A program made the translations under genes and the position numbers. A DNA stretch of 64,000 nt from Spirosoma sp. KUDC1026 (GTDB taxonomy: Bacteria; Bacteroidota; Bacteroidia; Cytophagales; Spirosomataceae), in the NCBI RefSeq assembly GCF_013375035.1, contig NZ_CP056032.1:976001-1040000 (forward strand), given 5' to 3'. Positions within the stretch are counted from its first letter, which is position 1. Each line of letters starts with the position of its first letter. Under the pieces are notes generated by a model. The model saw only the letters and a list, made by a program, of their open reading frames with translations. It was not told the DNA's origin and ran no database searches. Of the stretch, positions 43,150 through 52,050 are shown piece after piece.

Positions 43150-44006
43150 ACTTACGGTACATGTATAACGCTGATGAGACTAGACTACTTCCTGATATAG
43201 TTGATCAGTATGATTCCTTCAATATTCGAGAAGCTCTAAATAATTGTATTGCTCATCAGGATTACACTAGAGGGGGTAAGATAAATATAGTTGAAAGAGA
43301 AGATGGTTATTTGATCTTTAGTAATCTAGGCCAATTCATTCCTGGGTCTGTAGAAAAAGTACTATTAGACGACTCACCACCCGAAAATTACCGCAATCCC
43401 TTTTTAGCTCAAGCTATGGTGAACCTAAAAATGATAGATACGATTGGGAGCGGTATTCGTCGAATATTTATTAATCAGAAGAAAAAGTTCTTTCCAATGC
43501 CGGATTATGATCTTACCGATGGTAGAGTGAAAGTTACGCTAACAGGTAGAGTACTGGACATGGACTATGCGCAAGTTTTGGCACGTAATCCAAATCTTGG
43601 CTTATTGGAGATAATTATGCTAGATAAGCTACAAAAGCACAAACCTCTAAATGACAATGAGGTACGAATATTAAAGAAGCAAGGATTAGTCGAAGGTCGG
43701 AGAAACAACTTACACATTTCTAAGCGAGTAGCTCAAACAACGGGCCAAGAAGTAGAATACTCGTTAGCTAGAGGAATGGATGATGAGTATTATAAAACGA
43801 TGATTCTGCAGCATTTAGAACAATTTGGTAAGTCTAATCGCAATGACATAGAACGAATGGTTTTACAAAAGCTACCAGAATCACTTAATCAGGATCAGAA
43901 ACAACATAAAGTGAAAAATTTACTACAATCGCTACGTTTGGATGGCTTAATCTATGTGGATGATAATAGAGAATGGCGTCTTGAGAGACGTAGATTGAGT
44001 AATTAG
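43150..44006 (+). pseudogene. AlbA_2 ATPase gene, 3' part after IS insertion
   Basis: The frame resumes with LRYMYNADETRLLPDIVDQY and carries a GHKL-type ATPase signature (NIREALNNCIAHQDY with the Asn/His of the N box, then LIFSNLGQF). Winged-helix-like segments follow (NRNDIERMVLQKLPE, KVKNLLQSLRLDG). Joined to 40319-41122 this would be a protein of about 540-550 residues. The IRN/LRYMYN junction shows the IS split one gene. The ATG at 43161 could start a remnant, but it would lack the AlbA_2 domain. Confidence 0.82.
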
Positions 44007-44050
44007 CCTATATGGTTTTGATCGTTTTTGGACGTTATGGAAGAGGTGTT

Positions 44051-44090
44051 AGACGAGTTTAGACGAGTTTAGACGAGTTTAGACGAGTTC
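44051..44090. repeat. Four tandem 10-bp repeats
   Basis: AGACGAGTTT occurs four times in a row without gaps; the last copy ends in C. There are no spacers, so it is not CRISPR. It could be an iteron-like or replication-related site of the lost element, or slippage. Confidence 0.9.
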
Positions 44091-44410
44091 AAATGTCATT
44101 TTTTTTGTAAGATATTGATAGTGAGCCGTCTAGCTTTATATTTGTTTGGTAGCTTTAGACGACGATTAGACTGTATTTGTTGCAATGATGATTTAGAACT
44201 AGCTGCTATATTTACAAGAATGCATCTATTTTAAGATCAATGCCTAGAACTTATAACTCCCATGAATATATACGTATTCCGGGGTTAAGGTACAAAACGA
44301 ATTATAATATTAAGATGGTAAGAAGATGTTAACAGTGAATTCCCAGATGGTAAGAGAATAGTAGCCAAAAATGCACTCATGAATTCTTTGTGGTCATTTT
44401 TTGACTGCGT

Positions 44411-44434
44411 GACATGCGAGTTTGAGTCTCGCCT
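44411..44434 (+). repeat. Internal tRNA-Leu 3' fragment
   Basis: These 24 bases match tRNA-Leu positions 40075-40098 with one difference (T arm and start of the acceptor strand). It marks a former attachment site inside the island. Confidence 0.82.
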
Positions 44435-44499
44435 ATAGTGATCCCGCTTTTTTGTACCACTCCTTAAGCTTGTCGGAATGGTTGCTAACTTAGTCAACC

Positions 44500-44790
44500 A
44501 TGAAAGCAAAAAGTCGTCGTCAGTTCACCTCCGAGTTCAAGGTGAAGGTCGTCTTAGAAGTACTCCGTCAGGACAAGACGCTCAATCAGATCGCTAGCGA
44601 ACACGAGTTGCATCCACAGTTAGTGCAGACTTGGAAACAGGCATTTATGGCCGCTGTCCCACAACTATTCGACCAACAGAAGAGGGCTGAAAAGCCCGTT
44701 GTCGATGAAACAGGGCCTTTATACGAACAGATTGGACGGCTCCAGATGGAGCTAACCTGGCTCAAAAAAAAATTAGCGACCAACCCCTAA
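44500..44790 (+). CDS. OrfA of the second IS3-family element
   Basis: This 96-residue protein begins MKAKSRRQFTSEFKVKVVLE and has the helix-turn-helix LNQIASEHELHPQLVQTWKQ. It ends in a zipper-like helix leading to CTC-A9-TT, the same -1 frameshift design as in copies 1-3. Its OrfB partner is destroyed by copy 3, so only this small DNA-binding protein can be made. Confidence 0.9.
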   Translation: MKAKSRRQFTSEFKVKVVLEVLRQDKTLNQIASEHELHPQLVQTWKQAFMAAVPQLFDQQKRAEKPVVDETGPLYEQIGRLQMELTWLKKKLATNP

Positions 44791-44974
44791 GCCAGCGAAG
44801 AGCCATGATTGAGCGCTCCAATACCGAATTGAGTCTCCGCCGACAGTGCTGGCTGTTAAGTGTCAGTCGGGCCGGTCTGTCCTATCAACCTACTCCCGTT
44901 GATGATCAAACTTTACAGATCATGCGCCGATTAGACGAATGATGGTGCTCCCCAACTGTTGGACAGTTAGCGGG

Positions 44975-45877
44975 TCAATTTAAGATGATACCAGCCGTCT
45001 GAGAAATTGTATTTTTCTTCCCCTTTCCACCCTCAATATACCATTGGGCTGGGGTTTGGTAATCCAGAGACTGGTGTTTACGACCATAATTGTAAAAATG
45101 GAAGTACTTCGCTAAACCGCGTTCCAAAGCTAAACCGTCCGGGTAAGCATGTAAATAGATATGTTCGTATTTGACTGTTCGCCACAGTCGCTCGATAAAA
45201 ATATTGTCGATAGCTCGTCCTTTGCCATCCATACTGATTTGTATTCCAGCCGCTTGCAAGGGGGCTAAAAAACGTGGACTGGTAAATTGGCTACCTTGAT
45301 CAGTATTAAAAATCTGAGGCTTACCCCATTGCTTCAGCGCGTCCTGTAAAGCATCAAGGCAAAAATCAACTAATAAAGTATTCGATAAACGCCAACTCAG
45401 CACAAATCGGGTATACCAGTCGATGACTGCACATAAATACAAGAAGCCGTTGGCCATGGGAATGTATGTTATATCCGTTGACCAAACATGGTTAGCCCCT
45501 TCAATAGCCACATCCTTTAATAGATAAGGGTAAATTTGATGCCCTTCAGCAGGCTTTGATAAATTTGGTTTAGGATAGATCGCTTCCAGGCTCATAAGCC
45601 GCATCAACCGCCGTACACGTTTTAGGTTTACGGGAAATTCTGCTGTGGTTAGTTCTTGCTGCATTCGGCGAACGCCCAGCTCTGGCCGGTCAGTGAAGAG
45701 TTTGTCGATCCGTGCCATTAACGCCAGGTTCGCTATTGACTCACCCAAGGGCTGATAGTAGTAGCTGGCGCGAGCGATGTCCAGTAAATCACACTGTTGG
45801 CTAATACTTAACCGATCATGAGTAGGATCGATCAATTGTCTTCGATCACCGACTAACTGGTTCGTAATTTTTTTTTG
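44975..45877 (-). CDS. IS3-family OrfB transposase, copy 3
   Basis: The protein is the same as OrfB of copy 2, with the rve core triad in STDITYIP, NTDQGSQFTS and IERLWRTVKYE. It is made by -1 frameshift from OrfA at 46149-45853. It appears intact, and insertion with a clear target duplication shows that this element moved relatively recently. Confidence 0.93.
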   Translation of the reverse strand, partial: QKKITNQLVGDRRQLIDPTHDRLSISQQCDLLDIARASYYYQPLGESIANLALMARIDKLFTDRPELGVRRMQQELTTAEFPVNLKRVRRLMRLMSLEAIYPKPNLSKPAEGHQIYPYLLKDVAIEGANHVWSTDITYIPMANGFLYLCAVIDWYTRFVLSWRLSNTLLVDFCLDALQDALKQWGKPQIFNTDQGSQFTSPRFLAPLQAAGIQISMDGKGRAIDNIFIERLWRTVKYEHIYLHAYPDGLALERGLAKYFHFYNYGRKHQSLDYQTPAQWYIEGGKGKKNTISQTAGIILN

Positions 45878-46149
45878 AGGTAATCGTTCTCGACTTTGAG
45901 TTGCCCGATTTGTTGAAACAAAGGGGCTTCGATCTGCTCCCGTTCGTGGTCGGGAATTGACGGATTTGCCGGCCCATTGAACAGAGTGGGTAATCCCTCT
46001 AAGGCTTGTTGTTTCCACTGGGTAATTTGGGTGGGATGAATGCCAAATTCGCTGCTGAGTTGAGCCAGTGTTCTGTGCCCCTTTAATGTTTCCAAGACCA
46101 CTTTGGTCTTGAATTGGGCGTCGTGAACACGCCGAGTTGTTTTGGCCAT
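45853..46149 (-). CDS. IS3-family OrfA, copy 3
   Basis: The protein is the 98-residue helix-turn-helix protein of copies 1 and 2, unchanged. It lies 74 bases from the element's left end, which faces right here. The A9 run between OrfA and OrfB is preserved, so OrfAB production should be possible. Confidence 0.93.
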   Translation of the reverse strand: MAKTTRRVHDAQFKTKVVLETLKGHRTLAQLSSEFGIHPTQITQWKQQALEGLPTLFNGPANPSIPDHEREQIEAPLFQQIGQLKVENDYLKKKLRTS

Positions 46150-46974
46150 GGTTGGACATTTTGTAGGTCTAAGTTATTGGTTTTACACTTATCACTACTG
46201 TCCAAGTTTAGGGGAGCACTACAAATGGTATGTCGAACATCCTGATCTAGGCCATCGTCGGCTGGTGGTTCTTTTGAATCAGGAGGGCTGGGTGGTAAAT
46301 ATTAAGCGCGTGCGTCGTCTACGGGCCTTAATGGGTCTGGAAACACAGTTCCCTAAACCTAATCTATCCAAACCGGGTGTGCCTCGACAACGCTTTTTCT
46401 ATCTACTACGTGGTTTGGTCATTGATCGCATTCACCAAGTGTGGGCAACGGATATTACATACATTCCTATGCCCAAAGGCTTTTTTTATGTGATGGCCAT
46501 CTTGGATTTACACAGTCGCTATGTCTTGCATTGGCAGTTGAGCAATACGCTGGAAGCAGGCTGGTGCATCGATACCTTGCGACAGAGTCTACGACAATGG
46601 GGCAAACCACAGATCTTCAATACGGATCAGGGGAGTCAGTTTACCAGTGATGACTTTATTGCTGTATTAGTAGGGCATGAGATCGCCATCAGTTGGGATG
46701 GCAAAGGGCGAGCTTTGGATAATATCTACGTGGAACGCTTCTGGCGAACGCTAAAATACGAAGATGTTTATTTGCGCAACTACCAAACTGGCAGTGAACT
46801 TCGAGCGGGTTTAACCAAGTACTTTCGCTATTACAATCACCAACGACCTCACCAGTCATTAGGCTATCGGACACCGGCAGCGGTATTGATGGAGGGGAAG
46901 GAGAAACAACATATATCTCTCAACTAATCATTTCGTTTAGCCAAATGGTGGTACAGAGAATGGGGTACACTATA

Positions 46975-47000
46975 CGCCTTCGGCACAAAGAAAAGCCTGT
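46975..47000 (+). repeat. Right attachment-site repeat (attR)
   Basis: These 26 bases equal 40094-40119: the last 11 bases of tRNA-Leu and the following 15. They mark the right island boundary. Confidence 0.88.
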
Positions 47001-47023
47001 CAGCAACCGCTGACAGGCTTTTT
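46991..47023. terminator. Bidirectional terminator at the island's right end
   Basis: AAAAGCCTGTCAGC at 46991-47004 pairs perfectly with GCTGACAGGCTTTT at 47009-47022 around AACC. Its left arm is part of attR. It ends the GH127 transcript from the right. Confidence 0.9.
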
Positions 47024-47027
47024 GCTT

Positions 47028-49061
47028 TTACTTCCGCACCTGCGGGAATTGGGAAATACGCAGATTGGTACAGCCATAGGGTATCAGAATGAGTTCTTCG
47101 TCCTCTTTCGCTGTTTCCAATCCGTAAATGAAACTGTAAGGGACCGTACCAGTCATGTCGTTGTATAACTGCCAGGAGGGAATCCGGCGGCCTTTGGTAC
47201 GTATCTGTAGGGGAGCACCCTCCGGATTCCAGGGGAACGAACTAATAGCCCCTTTTTTCTCCACTACGTACTGCGCTTGCAGTTGATCGTCCTTTGTCTC
47301 AATCAGGCCGTAGTTCCAGGGTGTTGTCGGGCGAATTTCATCGTACGAAGCGCCGTACGCAACAGGGTCTTTATCATTCTTCACAGCCTCAACTTTTTCG
47401 CCAATCTTCAGGGCGTAGGTAAGAGGACCGCGCTCAACCGACTTCGAATTCTCGAACCAGGTGTTGGTGAAAATGTGCATCGGTAGAGTCAGCTCGACTA
47501 CATCGCCCGATTTCCAGGTGCGGTTGATCGCGACGATCTGATTGCCTTCGCTTTCTTTCCAGACGGTACCGTTTATTTTGATCGTTCCTTTTTTGCACCA
47601 GGTGGGAATGCGGAGGTGGAACGGAAACGTAGCCGCTTTAGCCTTCTTATCGAGCGATAGGGTGAACCGAATCATTTCGTCGAACGGGTAATTGGTTTCT
47701 TCCCGGAATGTAACGGGTATTCCGTTTGCCACGCGGGCGGTTACCTCACTGGATGAGTACACCAGCGCGGCAAGCCCCTTATCGGCCGTGGCGTACCATA
47801 AGTTCTGAACGAGCTTCGGCCAGCCCTGATGCATGTTGGAGGTGCAGCAAGGGTAACCCGTTAACAAGCCAAAGCAGACATCCGTACCACCGTGATTATC
47901 GCCGAAGTTGCGCGGATGCCGGGTAGACATAACCTGATTCGCCTGCTGGAAGTACTGACGACGCATGAAATCATCCGACACCTGCGTGGGCAGCGCGTTG
48001 AAGGCAACCTTCTCCAACTGGTCGGCGTAGGCAACGTCGCCCGTAATGGCAAGCGTACTTTCCAGCGAAAACATCATTTCTACGGCAGAGCACAACTCCG
48101 ATCCCTGGGTTGGGTCGTTACCGTGCAGCGCTTCATCCCCACCGTACAGCCCGTGCGCCATACCGTTGAATTTGCGGAGGTCGGCAAAGCCTTTCCGGGT
48201 TGCTGTTACGTATTTCTCTTCCGGGTGATGCTGGTAATAAATAAGGGGCTCCTTGATGCCCTGCGCCAGGTTGACACAGTGAATGCTGCCTTTGCGGGAT
48301 AGCAGATCGGTATTCAGGAAGGCGTCGGTATAGTCGAACGTCTGTTTGTGAATCAGATCGCCCAGGTCCAGCAGGAATTTGTCGCCGGTAATGTTGTATA
48401 GCCAGTATACGACCATGAGGTTGTCGCCACCCCGGTAGCGGGCCCAGTATGTCCAATGGTCGAGCGGTTTCTTCGGTAACTCGTTCAGTTGATACCGGAA
48501 GTAGTTCGTCATTAGTTTAACAACCCGTTGGTCGCCCGTAGCTGAATAGTATTGTTTCAGAATTTTGAGCATGACCATCTTGGGCCACCAGTCGCGGCTA
48601 TTGTCGCGTTGAATACCGGGCTCGGGGCCATAATCTTTCTCGGGACCAAAATAGCCGTCGGGCTGCTGGCTGTTCAGCGCCCACTCAACCCAGGGCTTGG
48701 TTTTGGCAATCAGTGCTGGGTCGTTCAGGATGTAAGCCAGTGGGAGAAGTCCGTCGATCCAGTAGGGGCCGCGCTCCCACTGATCCCCATCGCCACCCAG
48801 CCATCCGTTACGCTGCCCCATCACCAGTGGGTAAAGCTCATCCAGCTTTCCCGTCGCGCCGTCCTTCTGCCGAACCAGCATGTCGTGCAGCCAGCCCTGC
48901 GGTTTAATAGCGCCCAGTGGCAGCTCGATGTAGGGATTAGGCCGTAGCGGGGACCGGTTATTGAGGTAAGCAGCAGGGGAGGAATTCGCCGTTTTGACCT
49001 GCCCCATCGAGGTTAGGGCGAGACCAAGAACAAGAAAAGGTAAAGTAACTTTTCGTAGCAT
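47028..49061 (-). CDS. GH127-family (DUF1680) beta-L-arabinofuranosidase-like protein
   Basis: This 677-residue secreted protein has a signal peptide (MLRKVTLPFLVLGLALTS, cleaved near MGQ). An alpha/alpha-barrel of GH127 type (GAIKPQGWLHDML, WIDGLLPLAYIL) comes first, then beta domains. Zinc-site-like residues appear as GSELC and GYPCCTSN, equivalent to the Glu/Cys and Cys-Cys ligands of GH127 enzymes, where a cysteine is the nucleophile. Such enzymes release arabinose or similar sugars from plant glycans. It is divergent from the GH5-like gene by 116 bases, forming a small polysaccharide group. Confidence 0.87.
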   Translation of the reverse strand: MLRKVTLPFLVLGLALTSMGQVKTANSSPAAYLNNRSPLRPNPYIELPLGAIKPQGWLHDMLVRQKDGATGKLDELYPLVMGQRNGWLGGDGDQWERGPYWIDGLLPLAYILNDPALIAKTKPWVEWALNSQQPDGYFGPEKDYGPEPGIQRDNSRDWWPKMVMLKILKQYYSATGDQRVVKLMTNYFRYQLNELPKKPLDHWTYWARYRGGDNLMVVYWLYNITGDKFLLDLGDLIHKQTFDYTDAFLNTDLLSRKGSIHCVNLAQGIKEPLIYYQHHPEEKYVTATRKGFADLRKFNGMAHGLYGGDEALHGNDPTQGSELCSAVEMMFSLESTLAITGDVAYADQLEKVAFNALPTQVSDDFMRRQYFQQANQVMSTRHPRNFGDNHGGTDVCFGLLTGYPCCTSNMHQGWPKLVQNLWYATADKGLAALVYSSSEVTARVANGIPVTFREETNYPFDEMIRFTLSLDKKAKAATFPFHLRIPTWCKKGTIKINGTVWKESEGNQIVAINRTWKSGDVVELTLPMHIFTNTWFENSKSVERGPLTYALKIGEKVEAVKNDKDPVAYGASYDEIRPTTPWNYGLIETKDDQLQAQYVVEKKGAISSFPWNPEGAPLQIRTKGRRIPSWQLYNDMTGTVPYSFIYGLETAKEDEELILIPYGCTNLRISQFPQVRK

Positions 49062-49177
49062 AAAGTCTTTGTAGAACGTATGACCGCTGTTTTCGGAATA
49101 GATACTGACACAGAAGAGAGTTAAACCAAGCCGAATTTTACCCTAACTAGTAGTCAAGAACTGATTACCTGCTACGT

Positions 49178-50230
49178 ATGAAGTACATTTTCTGGATATC
49201 CCTGGTACTGCTGAGTACCGAACTGTTCGCGCAAAATCAATGGACTACCCAAAAAGCCAACGACTGGTATAAAAAGCAGGGCTGGGTGCGGGGCTGTAAC
49301 TTCCAGCCCAGTACGGCCATCAACCAGCTCGAAATGTTCCAGGCTGCTACGTTCGATCCGCAAACGATTGATAAAGAACTCGGCTGGGCCGAGGAATTGG
49401 GCCTGAACGCCATGCGGGTGTACTTGCACCATGTTGCCTGGACGAGCGATCAGGCAGGTTTCAAAAAACGGCTCGACCAATATCTCCAGATTGCCAATAA
49501 GCACGGAATCAAGACGATCCTGGTCTTTTTCGACGACTGCTGGAATGACGAATACCATCCCGGTAAACAACCCGAACCGAAGCCGGGCGTGCACAACAGC
49601 GGCTGGGTCCGTGATCCGGGCTCTATGCTGCTGAACCACCCGGATAGTCTGCCCGTGCTGGAAAAGTACGTGAAAGACGTCATGACGACGTTTAAAAACG
49701 ACGACCGCATTCTGCTCTGGGATCTGTACAACGAACCCGGCAACAGTGGATATCTGAATAAAAGTCTGCCCTTGCTGAAAGCCGTATTCGGCTGGGCGCG
49801 GCAGGTTAATCCCTCCCAACCCGTTAGCGCGGGGGTCTGGAACTGGGATGCCGGTTTCGACGACCTGAACAAATTCCAACTCGAAAACTCGGACGTTGTG
49901 ACGTATCATCACTACTTATACATCGATCAGCACAAAAAACGAATTGACGAGCTCCGGGCTTACAAGCGGCCACTGATCTGTACGGAATATATGGCCCGCC
50001 GGAACGGAAGCCTGTTTCAGACGATTGTGCCCATGCTGAAACAGGAAAACGTTGGTGCCATCAACTGGGGATTTGTGTCGGGAAAAACCAACACCATTTT
50101 TGCCTGGAATATGCCCATGCCGGATGGCAAGGAGCCCGAATTGTGGTTTCACGACATTTACCGGCGGGACAAAACGCCTTTCAGTCAGGACGAGATCAAT
50201 AAAATAAAAGCGTTAACCGGGAAAAAATAG
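49178..50230 (+). CDS. Secreted GH5-like (clan GH-A) endoglycanase
   Basis: This 350-residue protein has a signal peptide (MKYIFWISLVLLSTELFAQ). A (beta/alpha)8-type sequence follows. The acid/base is the Glu in LWDLYNEPGN and the nucleophile the Glu in ICTEYMAR, separated by about 95 residues as in clan GH-A. VVTYHHYLY is the usual strand 6-7 His/Tyr region. It likely cleaves a beta-linked plant or algal glycan. It shares a locus with a GH127 enzyme and a sulfatase, so a sulfated or arabinosylated substrate is possible. Confidence 0.85.
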   Translation: MKYIFWISLVLLSTELFAQNQWTTQKANDWYKKQGWVRGCNFQPSTAINQLEMFQAATFDPQTIDKELGWAEELGLNAMRVYLHHVAWTSDQAGFKKRLDQYLQIANKHGIKTILVFFDDCWNDEYHPGKQPEPKPGVHNSGWVRDPGSMLLNHPDSLPVLEKYVKDVMTTFKNDDRILLWDLYNEPGNSGYLNKSLPLLKAVFGWARQVNPSQPVSAGVWNWDAGFDDLNKFQLENSDVVTYHHYLYIDQHKKRIDELRAYKRPLICTEYMARRNGSLFQTIVPMLKQENVGAINWGFVSGKTNTIFAWNMPMPDGKEPELWFHDIYRRDKTPFSQDEINKIKALTGKK

Positions 50231-50270
50231 CCCACGAACGGTCGTATTTGGTAAAATAACCAACGAATGC

Positions 50271-51974
50271 ATGAAGAAAAGGCTTTTCGCTTTATCGTTT
50301 CCTGTTCTTGCTCTGGCTGCAGTGGGCCTTCTTAAGCGCGTTGGCAATGATCAGCCCAGACCCAATGCCAGTCGTCGGCCCAATATTATTTTAATCATGG
50401 CCGACGACCTGGGTTTTTCGGATCTGGGCTGTTATGGCGGGGAAATCAGGACACCGAATATCGATTTTCTGGCGCAGAACGGCATCCGCTACACGCAGTT
50501 TTACAATACGTCCCGTTGCTGCCCAACCCGGGCATCGCTGCTGACGGGGCTGTATAACCACCAGGCGGGTATCGGCAAAATGACCGATGCGGAGAACGAA
50601 CCGGGTTATCAGGGCCACCTGACCGACAATGCTGTTACCTTGGCTGAAGTGCTGAAGACGGCGGGCTATCAGACGGCAATGTCCGGAAAGTGGCACGTAT
50701 CGAACACCAACGGACAGAAAAATCCGCAGGATCAGCTGGACTGGCTGAACCATCAGAAAGATTTCGGCGACTTCTCGCCCCTCAGCCAGTATCCAACCAG
50801 CCGGGGCTTCGATAAATTCTTCGGCAACATCTGGGGGGTAGTCGATTTCTTCGATCCGTTCAGCCTGGTGAGTGGTACCAAGCCGATCAAGAGTGTTCCG
50901 AAGAATTATTACCATACGGATGCGATCAACGATACGGCGGTGGCCTACATCAATAGTTACGCAAAATCGGACGCGCCGTTTTTTATGTACGTGGCGCATA
51001 CCGCCCCCCATTGGCCGCTGATGGCGCCGGATGAGGAGATCGAGAAATATAAAGACACGTACAAAGATGGCTGGGATGCCATTCGCGAAGCACGGTACCA
51101 GAAAATGATCAAGCTCGGGCTGATCGACCCGGCTAAAACGAAGCTGTCAAAGCGCTGGAAAGACGATCTGACCTGGGCAAATAACCCGGATAAGGAGTGG
51201 GACGCCCGAGCCATGGCGGTTCACGCGGCTATGATTGATCGGATGGATCAGGGGATCGGGCGCATACTGGACGCGCTGCGGAAAAACGGCCAACTCGACA
51301 ATACGCTGGTTCTATTCCTGTCAGACAATGGGGCAAGTCCGGAAAACAGCGCGGCTTACGGTCCCGGCTTCGACCGCCCAAACCAGACCCGCGACGGTCG
51401 CCCGATTTCGTATGATCTGAAAAAACGGGATATGCCCGGTCCGGAGACGGTATATGCATCCATTGGTCAACGCTGGGCTAACGTAGCAAACACGCCTTAC
51501 CAATACTGGAAAGCCGAATCCTACGAAGGAGGTGTTCGGACGCCCTTGGTCGCCTTCTGGCCGAAAGGCATTACGGCGAAGAAAGGCAGCTTCAGCCCGC
51601 AGATGGGCCACGTTATGGATTTTATGGCGACTTTCGTTGAGATGGCTGGTGCAACCTATCCTAAATCGTACAAAGGCCACACGATCACGCCAACGACGGG
51701 GCTCAGCTTAATGCCTTCGTTCAAACAGAAAGCGGCTACTGGCCACCAAACTCTTTTTAACGAACACTTTAACGCCCGCTATGCCCGCTCGGGAAACTGG
51801 AAGCTTGTTGCTGCTGGCACTGACACGACCTGGAAATTATTCAATCTGGATAACGACCAAACCGAAACCGAGAACGTAGCGTCCCGCCACCCGGAAAAAG
51901 TTCGGGAGCTGGAAGGCAAATGGAAACAGTGGGCTAAAACGCACCAGGTTTTGCCCAAGCCAGGTAAAAAATAG
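50271..51974 (+). CDS. Secreted arylsulfatase-type sulfatase
   Basis: This 567-residue protein begins with a membrane-directing segment (MKKRLFALSFPVLALAAVG). RPNIILIMADDLGFSDLG supplies metal-binding Asp residues, and CCPTRASLLTG contains CxPxR with Cys83 as the formylglycine precursor. GKWH and LFLSDNGASPEN complete the active site. Maturation needs a formylglycine-generating or anaerobic sulfatase-maturating enzyme, not in this window. It lies 41 bases after the GH5-like gene, so they probably share a transcript that desulfates and cuts a glycan. Confidence 0.92.
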   Translation: MKKRLFALSFPVLALAAVGLLKRVGNDQPRPNASRRPNIILIMADDLGFSDLGCYGGEIRTPNIDFLAQNGIRYTQFYNTSRCCPTRASLLTGLYNHQAGIGKMTDAENEPGYQGHLTDNAVTLAEVLKTAGYQTAMSGKWHVSNTNGQKNPQDQLDWLNHQKDFGDFSPLSQYPTSRGFDKFFGNIWGVVDFFDPFSLVSGTKPIKSVPKNYYHTDAINDTAVAYINSYAKSDAPFFMYVAHTAPHWPLMAPDEEIEKYKDTYKDGWDAIREARYQKMIKLGLIDPAKTKLSKRWKDDLTWANNPDKEWDARAMAVHAAMIDRMDQGIGRILDALRKNGQLDNTLVLFLSDNGASPENSAAYGPGFDRPNQTRDGRPISYDLKKRDMPGPETVYASIGQRWANVANTPYQYWKAESYEGGVRTPLVAFWPKGITAKKGSFSPQMGHVMDFMATFVEMAGATYPKSYKGHTITPTTGLSLMPSFKQKAATGHQTLFNEHFNARYARSGNWKLVAAGTDTTWKLFNLDNDQTETENVASRHPEKVRELEGKWKQWAKTHQVLPKPGKK

Positions 51975-51995
51975 AGTACGAAAAATAGCCTGTCA

Positions 51996-52031
51996 GCAAA
52001 AACGGCGATGGATGACCACCGCCGTTTTTGC
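51996..52031. terminator. Bidirectional terminator between sulfatase and dsbD
   Basis: GCAAAAACGGCG at 51996-52007 pairs perfectly with CGCCGTTTTTGC at 52020-52031. It separates two convergent genes. Confidence 0.9.
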
Positions 52032-52050
52032 ATTTCTTGGCACGTAATAC

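Larger units (their letters stand above)
44007..44452. other. Gene-free AT-rich part of the island
   Basis: No coding frame is supported. It contains four tandem decamers just past the AlbA_2 gene, a further related GTTTAGACG-like word near 44153, and a tRNA-Leu 3' remnant at 44411-44434. Confidence 0.7.
44941..46223 (-). mobile_element. IS3-family element, copy 3, complete, inserted in another IS
   Basis: The element is identical in layout and, as far as read, sequence to copy 2, in reverse orientation. AAT at 44938-44940 and at 46224-46226 is a 3-bp target duplication, normal for IS3-family transposition. Confidence 0.94.
44763..46927 (+). pseudogene. OrfB of the second IS3-family element, interrupted by IS copy 3
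   Basis: The -1 frame runs QKKISDQPLSQRRAM to RLDE at 44939. After IS copy 3 it resumes WYVEHPDLGHRR at about 46226 and ends at 46927. Removing the insert restores a continuous frame (RLDE-WYVE). The DDE residues lie in the right part: ATDITYIP, FNTDQGSQFTS and DNIYVERFWRTLKYE. The transposase is inactive as it stands. Confidence 0.9.
44453..46955 (+). mobile_element. Second IS3-family element, split by IS copy 3
   Basis: The ends start TGTACCAC and, reverse complemented on the right, TGTACCACCATTTGG. Without the inserted 1286 bases it would be about 1217 bp. It has OrfA, an A9 frameshift site (44764-44772) and OrfB, and differs in sequence from copies 1-3. Confidence 0.88.
40094..47000. mobile_element. 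Genomic island integrated at tRNA-Leu
   Basis: A perfect 26-bp direct repeat (40094-40119 and 46975-47000) starts within the tRNA 3' end and continues 15 bases past it, the classic footprint of tyrosine-recombinase integration. Between them lie a broken AlbA_2/ATPase gene, tandem decamers, a second tRNA-Leu 3' remnant at 44411-44434 and a nest of IS3-family elements. Resident genes are AT-rich compared with both flanks. No integrase remains, so it is a decayed element, possibly two stacked insertions. Confidence 0.85.

Noticed and set aside
44051-44090. CRISPR array
   Set aside because: The 10-bp units are directly adjacent with no spacers, and no cas genes are near.
46142-46225. ATG at 46142 as start of the second IS transposase
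   Set aside because: These codons are the end of IS copy 3 read in reverse; the true frame continues from 44763-44939 across the insert.
40094-47000. A complete prophage or conjugative element
   Set aside because: No integrase, capsid, portal, relaxase or replication gene is found between the direct repeats; only transposases and a broken ATPase gene remain.
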